A stretch of 61,409 nt of DNA from Apostichopus californicus (Eukaryota > Echinodermata > Holothuroidea > Aspidochirotida > Stichopodidae). Below are positions 50,071 to 61,409 of this stretch, piece by piece; the stretch's first letter is position 1, and every line of letters begins with the position of its first letter. Both the position numbers and the translations under genes were made by a program. The stretch spans positions 1-61,409 of the forward strand of contig JAIPMN010185588.1 in NCBI GenBank assembly GCA_020650975.1. Direction: 5' to 3'. The notes below the pieces were generated by a model that was not told the DNA's origin, searched no databases, and saw nothing but the letters and a program-made list of their open reading frames with translations.

Positions 50071-50728
50071 GTCGTGTGGTCGGGAGGGGGGGGGGGAGGG
50101 TGGGGGCGATACATGGGATTTGCATTCCATGACCCAACAGTTAATCCCCTTTGTCAATGTTTTCATTCACATACAACCGTCCATAATGGTCCGTCCCACT
50201 ACCTAACTCAGTCGGGGTAATTGGAAATTATATTTCTAAACTTGTTAAAAATTACAAAAACAAATTGATCGAAGAAGACTTTACAGCAAGAGTCAAAAAG
50301 ATCGTTTAGGGCAGAACCTCCATTGCGACTATGGATTGATCAAGTTCACTAAACTATTTGCATCAGCTGATGCATCATTCCCAATGGATTACTGGAAAAC
50401 GAGAAAGAAAAAAAGAAGAGAAAAGAAAACCAAACAGCCATAAAACTATCCTCAGACAGCTTGGCAGGTTGACTAGATCCCTCCAACTGGTGGGGGTAAA
50501 TAGCAATGCTTCTTTTCATTGATACATATTAATTATCACGGGCAGGAGTCAAACATGGAATCCTGAGATAACAAGTTCATTTTAATACAGTGTAATATAT
50601 TCCATAACGTTGTTGTATTAACTTCAATCACATAAGAGTTAAAATCAGGCAATTACTCACCTATAACAAGAGAGCTAAGTAGCACTTAATTAGGTACATA
50701 CATAGGCACAAACCACCATATTTTCGTT

Positions 50729-51324
50729 GTGGCGTCGCCAAAGGGTGGCTTGGGTGTTGGGGGTTTGATACGTGCCCTCCCGGGAAAAAAAATTGTGCAA
50801 CCCATATGCCACCGGATGCGATTTGTAGTGTCAAACAAAAATACTAAAAATTTTTATTTTTTTTTCCAAAAGGACGAAACGTTTTATGTTTATCAGTTAA
50901 CATCTTTCCACCGACCATAACTATAACCAGTTGCTTTCTCGTTAGGCCCTGCGGTAAACCGCTCGTGATTAAACTTCACTACTACCCTGCATGAAATTAA
51001 ATTTCAATTTTAAGAACATCATCAAAGCAAAACGGTAAATGTCCATGTTTGTATAACCTTGTATCCGCCTCAATTAAAAACATAAATATCGGACTGACTA
51101 AACCCGACTAATCGACTAAACATAAAGTTACTTCAAGTTGGAAACTAGAGCACCATATTTCATCTAAGGACCCTTAATTAATCAAAAAATTTCAAAGGGG
51201 AGGAGGAAATTACCTCACCTTACATCCCTTACCCACGATGGCATTCAAAAGTAAACATTGTCCCCCTAAGTTAAGTGTTGTGCTTTTCATGTGCCCCGAA
51301 GATCGTAATGTCTGGCGACGCCAC
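50729..51324. mobile_element. ~0.6-kb non-autonomous TIR element
   Basis: GTGGCGTCGCCA at 50729-50740 is inverted perfectly at 51313-51324. G/C-rich subterminal words (GTGCCCTCCCGGG on the left, GTGCCCCGAAGATCG on the right) set it apart from its surroundings. It has no transposase. Frames of up to 99 codons inside have no recognised domain. Confidence 0.6.
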
Positions 51325-51329
51325 TGACT

Positions 51330-52621
51330 ATGACACATGTTATGAATTCCACGATAACTATTGTGGACTATTGCAAGCCATTTATTTGATCGTCGGATAT
51401 TGCATAAAACGACTCGAATGCTAACTTTAAAGACATTGAAAATTTCCACCGACAATACGCGATACATATTCAATTCAGTGATTACTCTTGCCACCATAAA
51501 ACTATGCACTGTGCCGTAACAGTGCGTAAGTCAACCAACATTAAACAAGTTTAATGCCTGGTTATATGCAGAATTGAATTAAATAATAAGTCAACCAGTA
51601 CTCTACTAACGTTTTCCACCTGCGTCATTTTGTAATAGTAAGTGCAATCTTGTCATCGTCTACAATATATAGTTATCGTGAATCTCGTAACATGTGTGAC
51701 GAAGTTATAATACATAACACATAACCACATAACCATAACACATAACACCATAACTATCGTGGATCAACATTATTAATATCCAATCTAGTGCGTGGCCTGT
51801 GCGTCACCCCGTTCGTTGAGTGTTTTGTACACTCTATTGATAACACAAGTGAAAAGAAGCTTTGGCAACATACATTATTATAGCAACCTAGTAAATAGTT
51901 AGAGAAAATAAATAAATTATAATTATGATGTTAAAGCATTTGTTATTATTTACTGAAATTATAAAATAGGGACATTCTCTTGAACGCTGTCTTGCTCTTC
52001 GATGTTGTAACTTGTACAAAAAATAAATGGTTTTAAGTCCCACTCGTCTCGGCAATGAAGTCGATTGATTTGTTAATGGATATAAGGGACTTTCTTGGTT
52101 GTTCATAGTCCGCTTTTATACAGATCAATTTTCATAAATTAGGAATTGGTTCCGATTGTTACAACATTAAAGTTTTTTGAAACCATTATGGTTATTGACT
52201 ACTGTTGGTAAAGGAAAGTCATTTAAAACATTTTTTCGCTCTTCAAACACTACAGATAACGTAATATTTGTCATGTAGAAATTACTCATAATCAGACACT
52301 ACTCAACTTAACCCAAAGCCAAAAGGATGTATGTATTTAGGTTATCTTTCATGGTTGACTTACATTTTGTAGAGGCTCCTTCTGATGATCTCGGCAGAGA
52401 ATAATGGTAATCCGATTGACTTCAACACCATACGAATACAATTATAGAAATATTTCATTAACTCAATAATGTTAAAGCCTCCCATTTATTTTATGTTAAC
52501 ACCAAATATTGCCAGTTGTGAAGTGTGGAGACTTGTGGTCCAGACTCGTACCCCTTATACTGTCAGTATAGATTAAATGTACTATTACTCGTTTTCGGGG
52601 ATCTGTACTCGTATTATGTCA

Positions 52622-52652
<31 letters not shown>

Positions 52653-53010
52653 ATAAATTATATCTCGCACGCCGTGAGTCATTTGTCCTCAAGTCAACTA
52701 GAAAGAAAACCAGCATGCAAGTTAGGTACCCCAATATCAATTGAAAACCTATCACTTTCTTCAGCATTTTGTATTAGATCCCTAAAGTTCCATTACATTA
52801 TTAATAGATTTGATGAAGTAACTAAAACTATAAGAGAGAATTGTCTCTTACCCTTGTTTCATATTATAACCTGTTGAAACAATTTTATGAATAGAATGAT
52901 ATTGTTCAACTATGTAAACAGTTCATCATACATTCATGGAAATGTATTCATAACAAAGTATTCGAAAGTGAACAAACGATTTTATACGAGTACTTTAAAA
53001 TGAAAATTAA
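51330..53010. other. Likely intron or 3' part of the Ig receptor gene, unresolved
   Basis: A TA microsatellite lies at 52621-52648. On the minus strand a possible 26-bp exon at 52389-52364 sits between an AG and a strong GTAAGT; entered in phase 1 from the membrane exon it reads HQKEPLQN after RH. No stop-containing last exon could be assigned. Confidence 0.3.
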
Positions 53011-53015
53011 CTTAC

Positions 53016-56000
53016 GACGTGTTATGATGCTGACTGCCATAATGGCACATATGAATCCCACAGGAATAAATCCAGCCGGTATAATTACCAAGAGCATGGG
53101 AAAAGGTTCACTGTCCTTAACTTTTTAATCTAAAATAAAGATCAAGTGGTATTAAACACTTCGAGCAAATGATCTGTTATTGCAAAAGTTTGGTAATATT
53201 TAAATTATGAGTGACATGAGCTAAGAAACATTGAGTGGGATCTTTCAGTTGGTATTGACTATGAATTTCATGCAGAATACTGTCAAATTATTTCAAAAGA
53301 CTGAAATATACTTTTCAATATTTGACATAAATTTAGTGTTATGAAAAGTGTCAATCTCCTGGAAGGAGACACAGGCACAGTCATCATCATTGGTCCTTGT
53401 GATAGAGATCACTGTCATGAAAAACTTCCCCAACAGATAAGAACAATCGTATTCAATTTGAGAGATATTCATTATGTAATGATTCTTAACACAGCCACAG
53501 TTGTTCCAGCCTCGTGTCTCTCAATTATCATGTGTTTCTTTATTAATTACAAATTATGAATTTTCTGTAATGATGTTGAGCTCTGCATGTGTTAAATCTA
53601 TACAAAGGAACCTCTTTACATGACGCAATATAATGGCATTGTTTCAGTGTCAGTAATGTTACCATCCTAAATTAAAATTAAGAATAGAAAACCAAAGAGA
53701 AACGTTAAAGGTTTCAGATCAAATATGTACAAACTGGCAAATCCCAGACACGACTATTAAAGTAGGATATCTACCTGAGTGAACAATTTAAAAAACAAAA
53801 TTAAGTACAATTTTTTTCAGTTAAATCCTTGCAATCTCGTTGTATGCAAATGACAATTTCCACAGATCCAACGTACTAAAACCTACTGATACACCGTTTG
53901 CGACAGTTGTTCTCTTAGCCTCAAGTACGTCTTGTTTTATAGAACCCAAGCAGAAACTAATGATTTAAACGTACTTAATCAAATCAATAAGTACAGCAAT
54001 AAATCTTTTATACTTCAATCTCGTCTCATCGATTAACAACAATTCGACAGCTTAGTTAATGAGTGTATACAGACCATTGAATTCCGTTTTCAGTACCTGT
54101 GATGCTTATACCGTCAATGTCGCATTAGCGTGTTGTAGTGGACTGGAAGTTGCGCATGATGCTCTGCTCATACCAGTAGGTGGATGGTAAGTAAAGGGTA
54201 AACGAGAATCAAACATTTTCTCATTCATCGGGTTCAATGTTACGACGAGGTCACCTACACCGTCAGCTATAACTTTTCCATTGATAAACCATGTAAGATT
54301 TACAGCTGGTCTCGCATTGTAAGCTGTACAAGTCAAATTAATGCCGTGATCGTCTGAAGACGTGTTCAGTGAGTGGATTGTCTTATCTTGGTAATGTATG
54401 GAAATATTCGGTGGAACTGATAAAGAACCAAAAAGAAGAAAGAACGAAATGATCTTCTGTGATCGAATATCAAGCTTCTGACTTACATTTGCCAACGATA
54501 AATTGAGTGATCGATATGATAATGAAAGCATTCATGAAAATTAATTTTATTTGAGTGTCCCTTTACGCATGGAGCAATGACATTTTTGCCACGGATCTGT
54601 AAGGTGCTTATCAAGTTAAACCGTAACGTCGGCAAATATTGCCACGGCTCTTTACTTAAGGTATCTTTTTACGCATAGAGCAACACATTTTGCTACGTAT
54701 CTTAAAAGGGGCAGTCACTATAATTTAACTTCACGAATAGAAAGATATTGCCAACGAAATTAACTTGAGGTGAGCATCCATTTCGACCTTGAGTTAAGAC
54801 ATTGTGCTATAGATACTTAAGGGTAATCATTTGATCGTACCGTAGACAGATATTGCCACTGATCTACTCGAAAAGAAACGTGACTTCGTTCCCTCTCCAA
54901 ACAGGTTATGTTTTGTTCAGGTACCGTCGGTGTGTATATCAAATCAGTTTCCGAAATGTACGTCGCTTCGCTTGCATATTGTCCAAGTTTGACAGAAGTC
55001 TTTCTGGTAATCACCGTAGTCATGTCGTCATTCTCTACGTACCACGTTAAGTTGAGAAATTCGGAGGAACTCGTGGCTTGACATTTGAAGATGTATTTGT
55101 TATGAGACGAGACGATATATGTACTAGTATTAGTATCAACATTATCTGTGGTGACGGAGAGTAATGGTAAATCTATTGGACAGCAAGAAATGGGACAACA
55201 GTAGAATGATGATAGAGGACTACAGCTGAAGAACAGTATATGACCAAGTACATTATTCAGTGTATAATATTCCAGAAGAGATGCAACGTAAAAAAGAAAT
55301 CTACATTTGCACATACTAGACAATATATGTTGATACTTATCTCTTATTATACATGCTGATAAAGTGCAGTTACATGATTTGTAGAGTTATATGTCACAGG
55401 GAAATCACCTTCAAAGGACTTAGTCATGCATTTGCTGTTACAAGAACTATGCTGGAATGTGCTCATATATGATTGATAACTGTGATAACATTCAAGTCAA
55501 CATGATTACTTACCATGAAGTAGTATGCAATGCATTCGCAACGTCTCATCTCCTTTTATGCAGGTATAGTTGCCTGTATATTGATATGTCACGTTATTCA
55601 GTTTCAACGTGAAGTTATTGAACAAGTGCATGTTGTACTGTACTGGAGATGCTACGGCTCTATGACCCCAGTACAACAGTGTGTTTTGGTGTTTCCATAT
55701 TTTATTAGTTTCATAGTTCCCCGCACAGTCCAACCAAACATCGCTGTACCGTTGTACGTACGTGTATTTGCATGGCTGGTAGGAACCTTAAATCATAATA
55801 TAAATCAATACAGGTAATTGTTGCTACTGTATCACAAAATTTAAAGGTTTAAGGACGGTTGTTGACATAGTGTGAATATGATCTCACGTGCCCCCCCCCC
55901 CACTTTTTCCAAAATAGCAAATGTGCCCTACTGGCTAATAAAATGTGCCCATTTGACGAGGAACTGTCTTTTGGATATCTTAAGCCTTTGTTACATTTAA

Positions 56001-56622
56001 TATTTTATTTTAATTATTCACATGCACCATACTAATATTGATAGCATACTAACACATCATATATATTTAAGTGAAATGGTCGGTGTGTATCGGTTTATAG
56101 CATAACGAGTGGTGATCGTGGAATGAAAAAATCCCTTCTGATGTTGTACCCCCACCTTTTTGGAAGCTTCCTACTCCCCTGACTGTCATTAAGTTGTTCG
56201 TGAAAGGGCAACTGCTACTAATCTTTAAGCGAATTGATATTACTTGATATTATTACCATTATGATCTAGAAAGCGAACTGTTGCTTTCTTAAAATGAGGA
56301 AAGAAGATGAAGAGCAAAACAAAAAAAATAAAGAAACATAAACCCAGATACAAAGGAAAGCTTTCACATTGCGTACATAGTTTTACTGAGAACACTAGAG
56401 TCTATTTCCTGGTTCATATGATATACATCTATGATTTAAGTGACTTACTCAATTGTGTTTTAAGTGTGAAAAAATTCACTCTTCAAAATTATATCAATTT
56501 GGAAAATATAAGACACATTAGGAAACTGCTTACCTGTACCAAGCGTAGTAGGCAATTGTTCTAAGGTACATATTACGCAAAGGAGAAGTACCACAGATAT
56601 CGCCTCAATTAATTTCTGCTTC
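53016..56622 (-). CDS. Ig-superfamily membrane receptor: signal peptide, three Ig domains, one membrane helix
   Basis: Five exons on minus. Exon 1 (56622-56534) starts MKQKLIEAISVVLLLCVICT, a clear signal peptide, and ends at a strong GTAAGC donor in phase 1. Exon 2 (55796-55514) encodes an Ig domain with WLDCAGN, KIWKHQ and YTGNYTCIK. Exon 3 (55172 to 54868 or 54885) has FKCQATSS, LTWYV and NITCLE. Exon 4 (54416-54112) has INLTCTAYNARP, LTWFING and RASCATSS. Exon 5 (53115-53016) gives DSEPF and a helix MLLVIIPAGFIPVGFI-CAIMAVSIITR. Exons 1-2 and 2-3 join in phase 1. N-glycosylation sites (NLTW, NITC, NYT) are frequent. The protein should sit on the cell surface; ligand unknown. The exon 3 donor is ambiguous: the best site (54868) is phase 0, while exon 4 needs phase 1 (weak site 54885). 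The cytoplasmic tail was not resolved. Confidence 0.7.
54560..54870. repeat. Degenerate ~55-bp repeats in an intron of the Ig gene
   Basis: GCCACGGATCTGTAAGG (54587), GCCACGGCTCTTTACTTAAG (54640), GCTACGTATCTTAAAAGG (54693) and GCCACTGATCTACT (54855) recur with ACGCATAGAGCAA or ATATTGCCA words between them. The last unit runs up to the end of exon 3, so the repeat may have moved or duplicated the splice region. Confidence 0.5.
55884..55965. repeat. GTGCCCCCC-type repeat remnant
   Basis: A C run in GTGCCCCC context followed by AAATGTGCCC repeated twice (about 55918 and 55942) marks a fossil interspersed repeat in the first intron of the Ig gene. No ends were found. Confidence 0.35.
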
Positions 56623-57559
56623 ATGTTTGTTTTCCAGTCTAAAGCCGTATAACTGATATGATGTAAGTTTGTAAAGGCCAAATGCACATGCAATGATATA
56701 GAAAGTAAAACTTCACTTATATGAAAAATTCAACCCAATGACGTTGCTAGCGTTTTGTGACCTTATGTGACCTTTTGTGATAACTAGAATACTTATCATA
56801 TCCGTATAGCATGCCGCTAGAACCAAACCTGACTGCGTAACTCAGGTTAAGCAAGGAGCAAAAAGCCAAAAAAATGGAAGTATTCAAACAAAGAATCACT
56901 GGTAAGGCTGGCATTACCCTACTACTCTTAGCTGTTATTAGTTTGTCAATGATGGCGAGATCAGATCGTTAAACTTATCGTTGCATCCACTTTCTGCTGC
57001 ACACATCTAGCAGCAGAAGCCATGGAGCTTGAAGCAAAGCGGTCATATACACAACATAAGCTGTTGTCACAATAGTGTAGTTTTGTGTTATTTAGATTAA
57101 GATGTTGGCCATCTATCCTCTTAGAAGATTGTAATTATGATGTTATTGAGACGTAATAAGTACATAATAGCTCGTAACTTCAATTTATTCAGAAATTTGA
57201 AATACGATTGTTACGTTCCATAACTACAGTTACGTAAACGTATTCCATATCAGTTTAAGTTCATTCAAGTAACATATTGTAAGAAATATCTTGCAAAATT
57301 CACGAATACTGAACTACCCAGCTTTGCTCATGATGTCGAACATATCAATGAAAATGACAACCATATCAGGAAGGTTAGGAAGGTTGAAATGTCAACAAAC
57401 TAGAGTTTGTCTCCAGAGTCTTGACTGTGGATTTACGGAACGTTTCATGGAGCGTTTCTTGAGAGTAGTATTGTCTAAACTATCTACTTAATACTACATA
57501 CTTAGTTATAAGAAATACGTTAAATAATATTATAGGTAGTGCAGGTTATCTAACTCTCT

Positions 57560-58960
57560 GTTTTTAAATGTGCACTGGGTGGTGTGACTGGAGAAAGAAT
57601 CCGATGAAGAGATGTGAGCCACAGATAGAGTTGGACGTTAAAGCTGATTCAGCAGCACGAACCAGCAAATCCCACAGTTTACGGGGGCACCCGTAGACAA
57701 TTGGTGGCCTTTCAGGAATTGCTCTTTGAAGACGATCTGTGATGCACTTCATTTGATAACGATGGTTAGTAATTTGACAAATAGGAGGCGCATTGGGATG
57801 GAAAGTAACATGGAAGGTGTTCTAGTTTTCTTGGGCTTCTCTCCCAGGATAGTTGATCTAGGGAGTGAGAACCCTCTTTGAATCGCTTGTTGAACCCTCC
57901 TTGCACTGTGTCTCTTGACAATGAGATTCTGTTTCAAGGTATGTGCATGGAAAATTTAGAATTTTTAGAGTAATTCGACAAAAGCGAAGAGCTTACTGAA
58001 GGCAATAACACTCTAACAGTGCTGTGAATTACATCACGACGCATAGAGGTACTGATGTTTGTCTGGTTTCGTGTACAGCTACGTGGTGAAAGTGCTATGT
58101 TTTTCTCGGTTGGTGATATAAAAGAATTGATGTGATCAATGAGACATGAGAGACTTTTCTCTTTACTGGTCCCACCAAGTCACCATTTAACCCTATCAGA
58201 TCAGAAAACGGCAAAGACAGCACAAATATGCGTTTTTAAAGCCATGACATAAGCAGACTAGCCTAGGAAGGAGCCATCTTCGAAATATCGCCTCAGTTGG
58301 AGATCCGTTACCAGAGATGATGGATCTGCCTTGATTACCACGCTTAGGAATCTTAGGCAAGAGTTAAAATCTGGCTGCCTTGCAATTTGTGGAAGAGAGA
58401 CAAGGAAAGGCCTTTTCTAAGGTCTGGTTTGTTCGTAAAAAATTGTTCAGGGTGTCGCATCTGCAGGAAAAAGGATTCTGTTAGATCGGAATACAGAGAA
58501 GTATAACTCTGTTGGAAAGATGGCGCATGGTTTCGTTGATATAATTCTGTCGGTCCAGAATGACAATTGCCGATCATTTCTTGGCTGGTTTGATAATGAT
58601 ATCTGCACGAGACTTCAAAGAAGAGAGACGTCTATCTTTGCGGATGAAGTCACATATCTTTGGGAGGGAAGTACAGAATCTTTAATATGAGTCTTAACAA
58701 AGGGATGTAGGTTTTTCTTCCTACAAGGGTCAGATGGAAAAGCAGGAACATCAAGGACAAAATCCCGGAGGAGCATTAGTCGGAAGAACTGGGTAAGGTC
58801 GCGGCTCAGTTCCACTTGGTGAAGTGCTGGAGGAGTGGGACAAAACATTCCAGTTTTCATGTAGAAAATGTAATTCCTGCATCTGTGAGAGAAGATGATC
58901 ACGCGTTGGCAACTGTAGTTTATATTGGCTTAGGCTCAGTAGTGGGCCTTCTAAAGCGGC
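57560..58960 (-). mobile_element. Penelope-like retroelement remnant, minus strand
   Basis: Fragments in several frames follow the order of Penelope-like ORFs. They are an N-terminal segment FCPTPPALHQVELSRDLTQF (58840-58780), then LPKIPKRGNQGRSIISGNGS with PTEAI (about 58350-58290), then the C-terminal region with RRVQQAIQRGF and the end RPPIVYGCPRKLWDLLVRA (57700-57640). The GRxIxSGNGSPTE motif before the palm is characteristic. The catalytic palm block expected between about 58250 and 58120 is missing, and stops and frame changes are frequent, so it is inactive. No GIY-YIG endonuclease was found. Confidence 0.65.
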
Positions 58961-58999
58961 TGACTGAAGACCGTTTACGTATTTTCAGAAAGGCCGTTA

Positions 59000-60320
59000 T
59001 CTTCTTATTCCTTTGCACAGTGAGTTTTAATCTACTGTTAAAAACCAGTTGGGTCAAGTATATTTGGCTCCGAACCGTGCAGACTTCCTAATTGAGACGG
59101 TCTAGCAATGAACTTTGCTTAGTTTATTGGTGACCGAAGATTTCAACTTCAAGCATTACTTTCGTATACGGTGAAGCCGAACATCGTGTTGATTTCTGCT
59201 GTCACAAACAGCTTAACATTCTACTGTCAATACACTGAAAATAATATTCCATTAAAGCACCGCACAATAAGATCGCTTCCCATGTATAAAAAAATATATA
59301 TATATTGAACTTTGCATCAATCTTAATCACTCATAGGTGTTTGCACTTCGATATTGTTTAAATACTTTTTCAGGTGGAATATTGTTGTATTTTATAAGTA
59401 AACGTATCTGTTCTAAAGATACATTTATGTGGGTGTTAGATCTCGTCAATCACGATATGAAAGGAGCAAACCTAGATGCACTTGTATTTAGTGATTAAAC
59501 TACTTCAGTTCTGTTCAAAAACTGAAGTTATGATCAGATGCTTTTTGAAATAAAACATGTCAAAGAAACAGTATAAGCTTGGTGATGTAAGTGATAACCG
59601 TACAAATAGAGATATGAAAGGCCTCGAGGTACACAAACCAAAAACAAACAAATGTGAAAGTTGATAGTTCATTATATTATCTTCCTTCAAGCTGTTCCGT
59701 TAATGATTAATATAGACGTTGTGTACTTTTTTTTGAATATGTATTCATAACATGTGTATACAAGGCTATCGTACGTGAGTTGCTTTACGGTAATGAATTG
59801 ATCATATGCTTCTTGATATAAAATATCATGTAAACGAAACATATTAGCTTGGAAACGAAAGTAATAGCCTAATGAATAGAGATAAGAGTATTGTAGACAT
59901 CAAAAGCTGTTAATAATTAAATTATTTTACCATACAGTTCAAGCGGGAGTATCAGATCATTGAAAAACCCTGATGTAGCTACTTTACGAACTATGCCGAC
60001 TTCATTTTGTAAAAAAAAAAAATGCCGATTGACACGTACAGACCTTTTCAAGTATTAAAAGAATAATATCAGTTTAGAGTAGTGTACTGCATATTAATTG
60101 AGTGACAAAAGCAATGTACGTAGACTAAAGAAGTATGATGGTGGCGGAGAAATGTAGATTGTGGCGTTTATTGGCAAGCATCCCATGTCTGTGGTTAAGA
60201 ATTTGCTGCCGAAGAAAACATGTATACTAGAATGTTAACTCAATGTTAATTCAAAACTATGTTTTAAATACTTATTTTCAATTGATTTATTTTGAATTAA
60301 CGTTTTACTTTTGTTTCACA
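59000..60320. other. Non-coding stretch
   Basis: AT-rich DNA with a short TA microsatellite at about 59286-59306. No gene or repeat family was recognised. Confidence 0.5.
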
Positions 60321-61362
60321 TCAGAAACTGCACTACTTAAAGTACAGAGCGACCTTCTATCATCCCTGGATAAAGTATATGTAACCGCGTTAATTATGCT
60401 CGATTTATCGGCAGCCTTTGACACTCTCGATCACAAAACCATGCTGCAACGTTTCGAGAACACATTTGGTGTTACTAGAGATGTCATGTCCTGGATGTCA
60501 TCATACCTCTGCGATCGCAAACAAGTTGTGACCACCGGTGATCATCATTCTGAACCTGTCATCTTGAAGCAAGGCGTGCCTCAAGGTTCAGTTTTAGGTC
60601 CTAAAATGTACAGTATGTATACAGCACCGCTGGGCGATCTTATTCGATGTCACCGGTTAAACTACCACTTTCATGCTGACGACACACAGTTGTATGTGTC
60701 GTTTAAACCTAACAATGAGGATGCACAGAAAGAAGCAATGCATCGAGTATCCAAATGCTTAGCTGATATCGAGAATTGGATGCACAATAATAAGCTAAAG
60801 CTGAACCCTGCCAAAACGGAAGTGATGTTATTTTCCACTAAGCGCAACGAAAACTGTGTCAATAACATTTCATTTAATATCAGTGATTCTGTTATCACAC
60901 CAACGCCAACAGTAAGAAATCTTGGTGTATTGTTTGAACGTCATCTGAACATGTCCCAACAAGCTAGGAATGTTTGTAGGTCTGGATACGTTAGTCTTCA
61001 AAATGTCGGTCACATAAGGCGTTATTTAACTGACGATGCAACCAAATCACTCGTGAATGGCCTAGTAACCTCGCGTCTTGATTACTGCAACTCGCTGCTT
61101 TTTGGTGTACCACAATCGAATTTGAGTAGGCTGCAACTTGTCCAAAGCACCGCGGCACGTATGATCACCAACACTTCGCGTTTCTCTCACATCACACCTG
61201 TCTTACGATATCGTCACTGGCTGCCAGTTCACCGTCGTGTCGAGTTAAAACTAATAGTACATACATATAAATCAATTCATTTTCAAGCACCTCAATACTA
61301 AACTGATATGCTAACTGTGTACAAGCCTAACAGAACATTGAGATCGGCCAATTCACTATAAA
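60321..61362 (+). mobile_element. 5'-truncated CR1-like LINE with a largely intact reverse transcriptase frame
   Basis: LINE similarity starts abruptly at 60321 with SETALLKVQSDLLSSLD, inside the RT domain; the preceding codons are unrelated, so 5' truncation is typical. The frame then stays open through MLDLSAAFDTLDHK, LKQGVPQGSVLGPKMYSMYT, the catalytic box HADDTQLY (60672-60683, histidine where Y or F is usual, both aspartates kept), WMHNNKLKLNPAKTEVMLF, SRLDYCNSLLFGVPQ and TPVLRYRHWLPVHRR. A stop at 61299-61301 interrupts the usual APQYL-DML motif, and the same frame continues TDMLTVYKPNRTLRSA to a second stop at 61360. It is younger than the copy at 43.9 kb but lacks the endonuclease and start, so it cannot move by itself. 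Confidence 0.9.
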
Positions 61363-61388
61363 TCTATATTGTTTTTAAATTATTCCTT

Positions 61389-61409
61389 CGTATATATATA
61401 TATATATCT
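61389..61409. repeat. TA microsatellite at the window edge
   Basis: A TATATA run reaches the end of the window just after the LINE and may be part of its 3' tail or an independent microsatellite. Confidence 0.6.

Overview
The window looks like nuclear DNA of a marine invertebrate, most likely an echinoderm and possibly a sea cucumber (inference). It is AT-rich and intron-dominated, with short exons bounded by GT/AG sites. It carries a leucine-rich-repeat exon of the NLR type, an immunoglobulin-domain receptor gene, decayed CR1-like and Penelope-like retroelements, and many small inverted-repeat DNA transposon fossils. Nothing bacterial or viral was recognised. Most open frames are fortuitous, and the real coding sequence is a small part of the window. 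Layout: 0.5-4.1 kb (minus) holds six consecutive exons of an unidentified gene whose splice phases fit together, with one in-frame TGA. 5.0-5.1 kb (plus) holds a possible last exon. 6.06-6.43 kb holds a broken THAP zinc-finger start (plus) facing a fragment resembling the P2X7-receptor C-terminal domain (minus). 9.4-17.5 kb is non-coding and contains two dispersed 14-base motifs, one with a CACGTG core, lying between two diverged ~370-bp direct repeats, with a 1.08-kb inverted-repeat transposon inside. 19.3-19.7 kb is a tandem repeat. The plus-strand NLR-like LRR exon (24.76-24.97 kb) joins in phase to a second exon at 33.55-33.62 kb. The intron between them holds a palindromic GATATC/GAATTC repeat array and an inverted-repeat element. 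Further on: a ~50-bp tandem repeat (35.4 kb), a 15-bp minisatellite with a neighbouring perfect hairpin (36.7-37.3 kb), a U2-snRNA-derived retroposon with target-site duplications (41.46-41.64 kb, minus), a decayed CR1-like LINE (43.85-45.9 kb, plus), a 10-N gap (50.06 kb), a 0.6-kb TIR element (50.73-51.32 kb), the minus-strand Ig receptor gene (56.6 to 53.0 kb: signal peptide, three Ig domains, one membrane helix), a Penelope-like remnant (57.6-58.9 kb, minus) and a 5'-truncated CR1-like LINE (60.3-61.4 kb, plus). The LRR exons and the Ig receptor belong to families used for immune recognition in echinoderms, but they lie on opposite strands about 20 kb apart and nothing in the sequence ties them into one system. 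The strongest candidates for something undescribed are the 14-mer motif field, the U2-headed retroposon and the modular palindrome array. All calls come from reading the sequence; no database search was run.
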